From assembly GCA_028284765.1 (NCBI GenBank), contig JANQRA010000002.1:37061-101060 (forward strand): 64,000 bases of DNA, given 5' to 3'. Both the position numbers and the translations under genes were made by a program. The number at the start of each line of letters is the position of its first letter. Positions within the stretch are counted from its first letter, which is position 1. This document shows, in pieces, positions 62,457-64,000 of the stretch. The stretch is from Acidimicrobiia bacterium. Lineage in GTDB: Bacteria > Actinomycetota > Acidimicrobiia > Spongiisociales > ZC4RG35. The notes beneath the pieces were generated by a model, which did not search any database, was not told the DNA's origin, and was given only the letters and a program-made list of their open reading frames with translations.

Positions 62457-62807
62457 ATGCACACAGTGGTGACAAGACGTCTCGCCGGGTTGGGATTGGC
62501 CGCAGTTTTGACTGTGACGGCAGCTGGGGGCGCTGCCTCCGCAGTCTTTGCGGCGGGGGGACCCGGCGACGACCTCACACCCCGTGAAGGGGCTGAACTG
62601 CTTGTCTCTCTGTCTCAGTCCGGGGAGTCCATCCTCTGGTCCTCACTTGCGGGGAACGTGTCACTGATCCAGACGGTGGGCTGGCCCAGCAGCGACGGCA
62701 CACACGACCTAGGTGGAGCTTTGACGATCGAGAAGCCAAGCAATCAGCTGGCGGGCACGATCAACACCGGTGAGAAGCCACAGTCCGTGACTTTCGACTT
62801 CAACTGA
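62457..62807 (+). CDS. Small secreted protein
   Basis: A 116-residue protein with an evident Sec signal peptide: basic RRLAG, hydrophobic LGLAAVLTVTAAGGAA, and cleavage probably near residues 27-33 (ASAVFAAGG). The mature part, about 85 residues, includes LTPREGAELLVSLSQSG and ends FDFN; it has no cysteine or known motif. There is no clear ribosome-binding site before the ATG. Function is unknown. Confidence 0.6.
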   Translation: MHTVVTRRLAGLGLAAVLTVTAAGGAASAVFAAGGPGDDLTPREGAELLVSLSQSGESILWSSLAGNVSLIQTVGWPSSDGTHDLGGALTIEKPSNQLAGTINTGEKPQSVTFDFN

Positions 62808-62948
62808 GTGAATTGCGGCCGACTTCGACGGCATGCCTCCAGGCCGCCAACGTACGGATCGACAGGGGTCTAACCCTGAGCCGTCACTTGTCGATGTAGA
62901 TCAGTCCGTCGAACAGACGCCGGTCGGCCGCAGCTACCGCCGCGTAGT

Positions 62949-64000
62949 TCAGACCGCCAAGTATTGGTCCAGCTCGTCTTCGGAGAATGGCCCCACAGCA
63001 CCGATCACACGGTTGGGTGCCCCATAGATCTCACCGGCGACCTGCTTGATCTCGTCGAGAGTCACTGCCTCCAACTTGTCGAGTCGCTCATCCATCGACA
63101 GGTGTGGCATCCCGTACAACTCGTCGCGACCCAAGCGGACCATTCGAGAGTTCGAATCCTCCAGCGATAGCGCCAGACCGCCACGCATCGACCCTTTGGC
63201 CCGATCGAGCTCGTCCTGTGTAATCCCGAACTCCACGACTGTGGCCAGCTCATCTCTGATCACGTTCAACGCAGTGTCGGTCTGGTTTGGGGTGGTGCCG
63301 ACGTGTACGCCCCATGCTCCGTTGTCCGAGTAGGCGAGCTTGAAGCCATACACCGCGTAAGCGAGGCCCCTCTCTTCCCTCACCTCTCGGAACAGCCGGG
63401 ACGACATTCCGGAGCCCATCACATGGTTCAACACTTCAAATGCCCAACGCCGCTCGTCGGTGCGGTTGAGACCAGGACCTCCCAGCACCAGGTGGGCCTG
63501 TTCGGTCTCGCGAGGTGTGACATTGACCCTGGGGGACACCGAGTTGGCGACCATCTCATGGTCCACTCGATCTCCGGCCCAATCGCCGAAACGCTCCTCG
63601 ACCATCTCGACGAGAGCCTCATGGTCGACCGAACCGGCTGCTGCCACGACCACGGAGCCAGCTCCGTAGCGTCGTTTCCAGTAACCGTGGATGTCGTCAC
63701 GCGACATTCCCCTGATCGACTCTCGGGTTCCCAGCACCGGCCTCTCGAGCGCATGGCCCGAAAAGACCGCACGAGAGAAGTTCTCGAAGACAACGTCCGT
63801 CGGGTCGTCCTCATTCATGTTGATCTCTTCGACCACGACCTGACGCTCAGAATCGATCTCGTTGATGCGGAAAGCCGGACGCTGGATGATCTCGGCCAGA
63901 ACGTCCAGTCCGGTAGGCAGCTCCTGGTCCAGGAGTCGGGTCCAGTAGCAGGTCATCTCTTTCGAAGTGAATGCGTTCGACTCTGCACCGATGCCGTCGA
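62949..64000 (-). CDS. M16-family zinc peptidase, 5' end outside window
   Basis: At least 350 residues of a mitochondrial-processing-peptidase-like M16 protein; the frame continues to the right edge (AESNAFTSKEMTCYW), so the start and the HxxEH zinc motif are off-window. Visible marks are the downstream acidic helix ERQVVVEEINMNEDDPTDVV (with the probable third zinc ligand Glu), ALERPVLGTRESIRGMSRDDI and the second-domain RLFREVREERGLAYAVY. Usually follows pnp in actinobacteria; what follows here cannot be seen. Confidence 0.9.
   Translation of the reverse strand, partial: DGIGAESNAFTSKEMTCYWTRLLDQELPTGLDVLAEIIQRPAFRINEIDSERQVVVEEINMNEDDPTDVVFENFSRAVFSGHALERPVLGTRESIRGMSRDDIHGYWKRRYGAGSVVVAAAGSVDHEALVEMVEERFGDWAGDRVDHEMVANSVSPRVNVTPRETEQAHLVLGGPGLNRTDERRWAFEVLNHVMGSGMSSRLFREVREERGLAYAVYGFKLAYSDNGAWGVHVGTTPNQTDTALNVIRDELATVVEFGITQDELDRAKGSMRGGLALSLEDSNSRMVRLGRDELYGMPHLSMDERLDKLEAVTLDEIKQVAGEIYGAPNRVIGAVGPFSEDELDQYLAV

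Overview
This 64-kb window reads as chromosome of a G+C-rich actinobacterium. LLM/F420-type oxidoreductases, an actinobacterial SOS box (CGAAC-N4-GTTCG), a RamB-type regulator beside aceB-aceA and a dapF-miaA-miaB-rny-recA-thpR-cinA / ftsK-rnj-dapA housekeeping backbone fit the class Acidimicrobiia best. That placement is inference from gene content, not from a search.

Layout. 1-5.5 kb: a tRNA-Val end, a mini-metalloprotease, a two-gene ABC-2 exporter, kynureninase and a TetR/SnoaL pair with a clear operator. 5.5-11.8 kb: a tRNA-anchored accessory zone. A 0.65-kb cassette is framed by duplicated tRNA-Val 3' ends. A 4.8-kb island lies between 53-bp direct repeats of the tRNA-Cys 3' end and has an integrase remnant at one end. 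Its cargo is a three-gene operon: SMC-like ATPase, soluble HEAT-repeat histidine kinase, and a response regulator fused to a kinase-like phosphotransferase domain. I do not recognise it as a named system, and it is the best candidate here for an undescribed conflict or defence system. 11.8-26 kb: dut, nrdR, an SOS-controlled LysM protein, a GMC oxidase, lexA, dapF, miaA, miaB, rny, recA, thpR and cinA. 26-34 kb: a type II GAPDH homologue, a Rieske-TPP oxidase fusion, and the glyoxylate shunt (aceB-aceA) divergent from ramB. 34-42 kb: two ABC exporter loci, one with its own TetR gene and operator. 42-48.3 kb: a 2-oxoacid dehydrogenase operon (E1alpha-E1beta-E2) running into a peroxidase-related AhpD-like gene and an S10 carboxypeptidase. 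48-64 kb: MFS pump, ftsK, methyltransferase, nitroreductase, rnj, dapA, a P-loop kinase-LLM fusion, cyclophilin, PEBP protein, LLM oxidoreductase, glpD, small membrane and secreted proteins, and an M16 peptidase running off the right edge.

Three further observations stand out. The AhpD-like gene has an in-frame TGA exactly at the second cysteine of its CxxC motif, followed by a SECIS-like hairpin, so it is a strong selenoprotein candidate. The E1alpha gene starts with what looks like the ParA-interacting N-terminus of ParB. A 37-bp palindromic repeat occurs three times, once inside a coding linker.

All calls come from reading sequence and recalling protein families. No database search was run. 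Starts were moved inward where family length or a ribosome-binding site argued for it.
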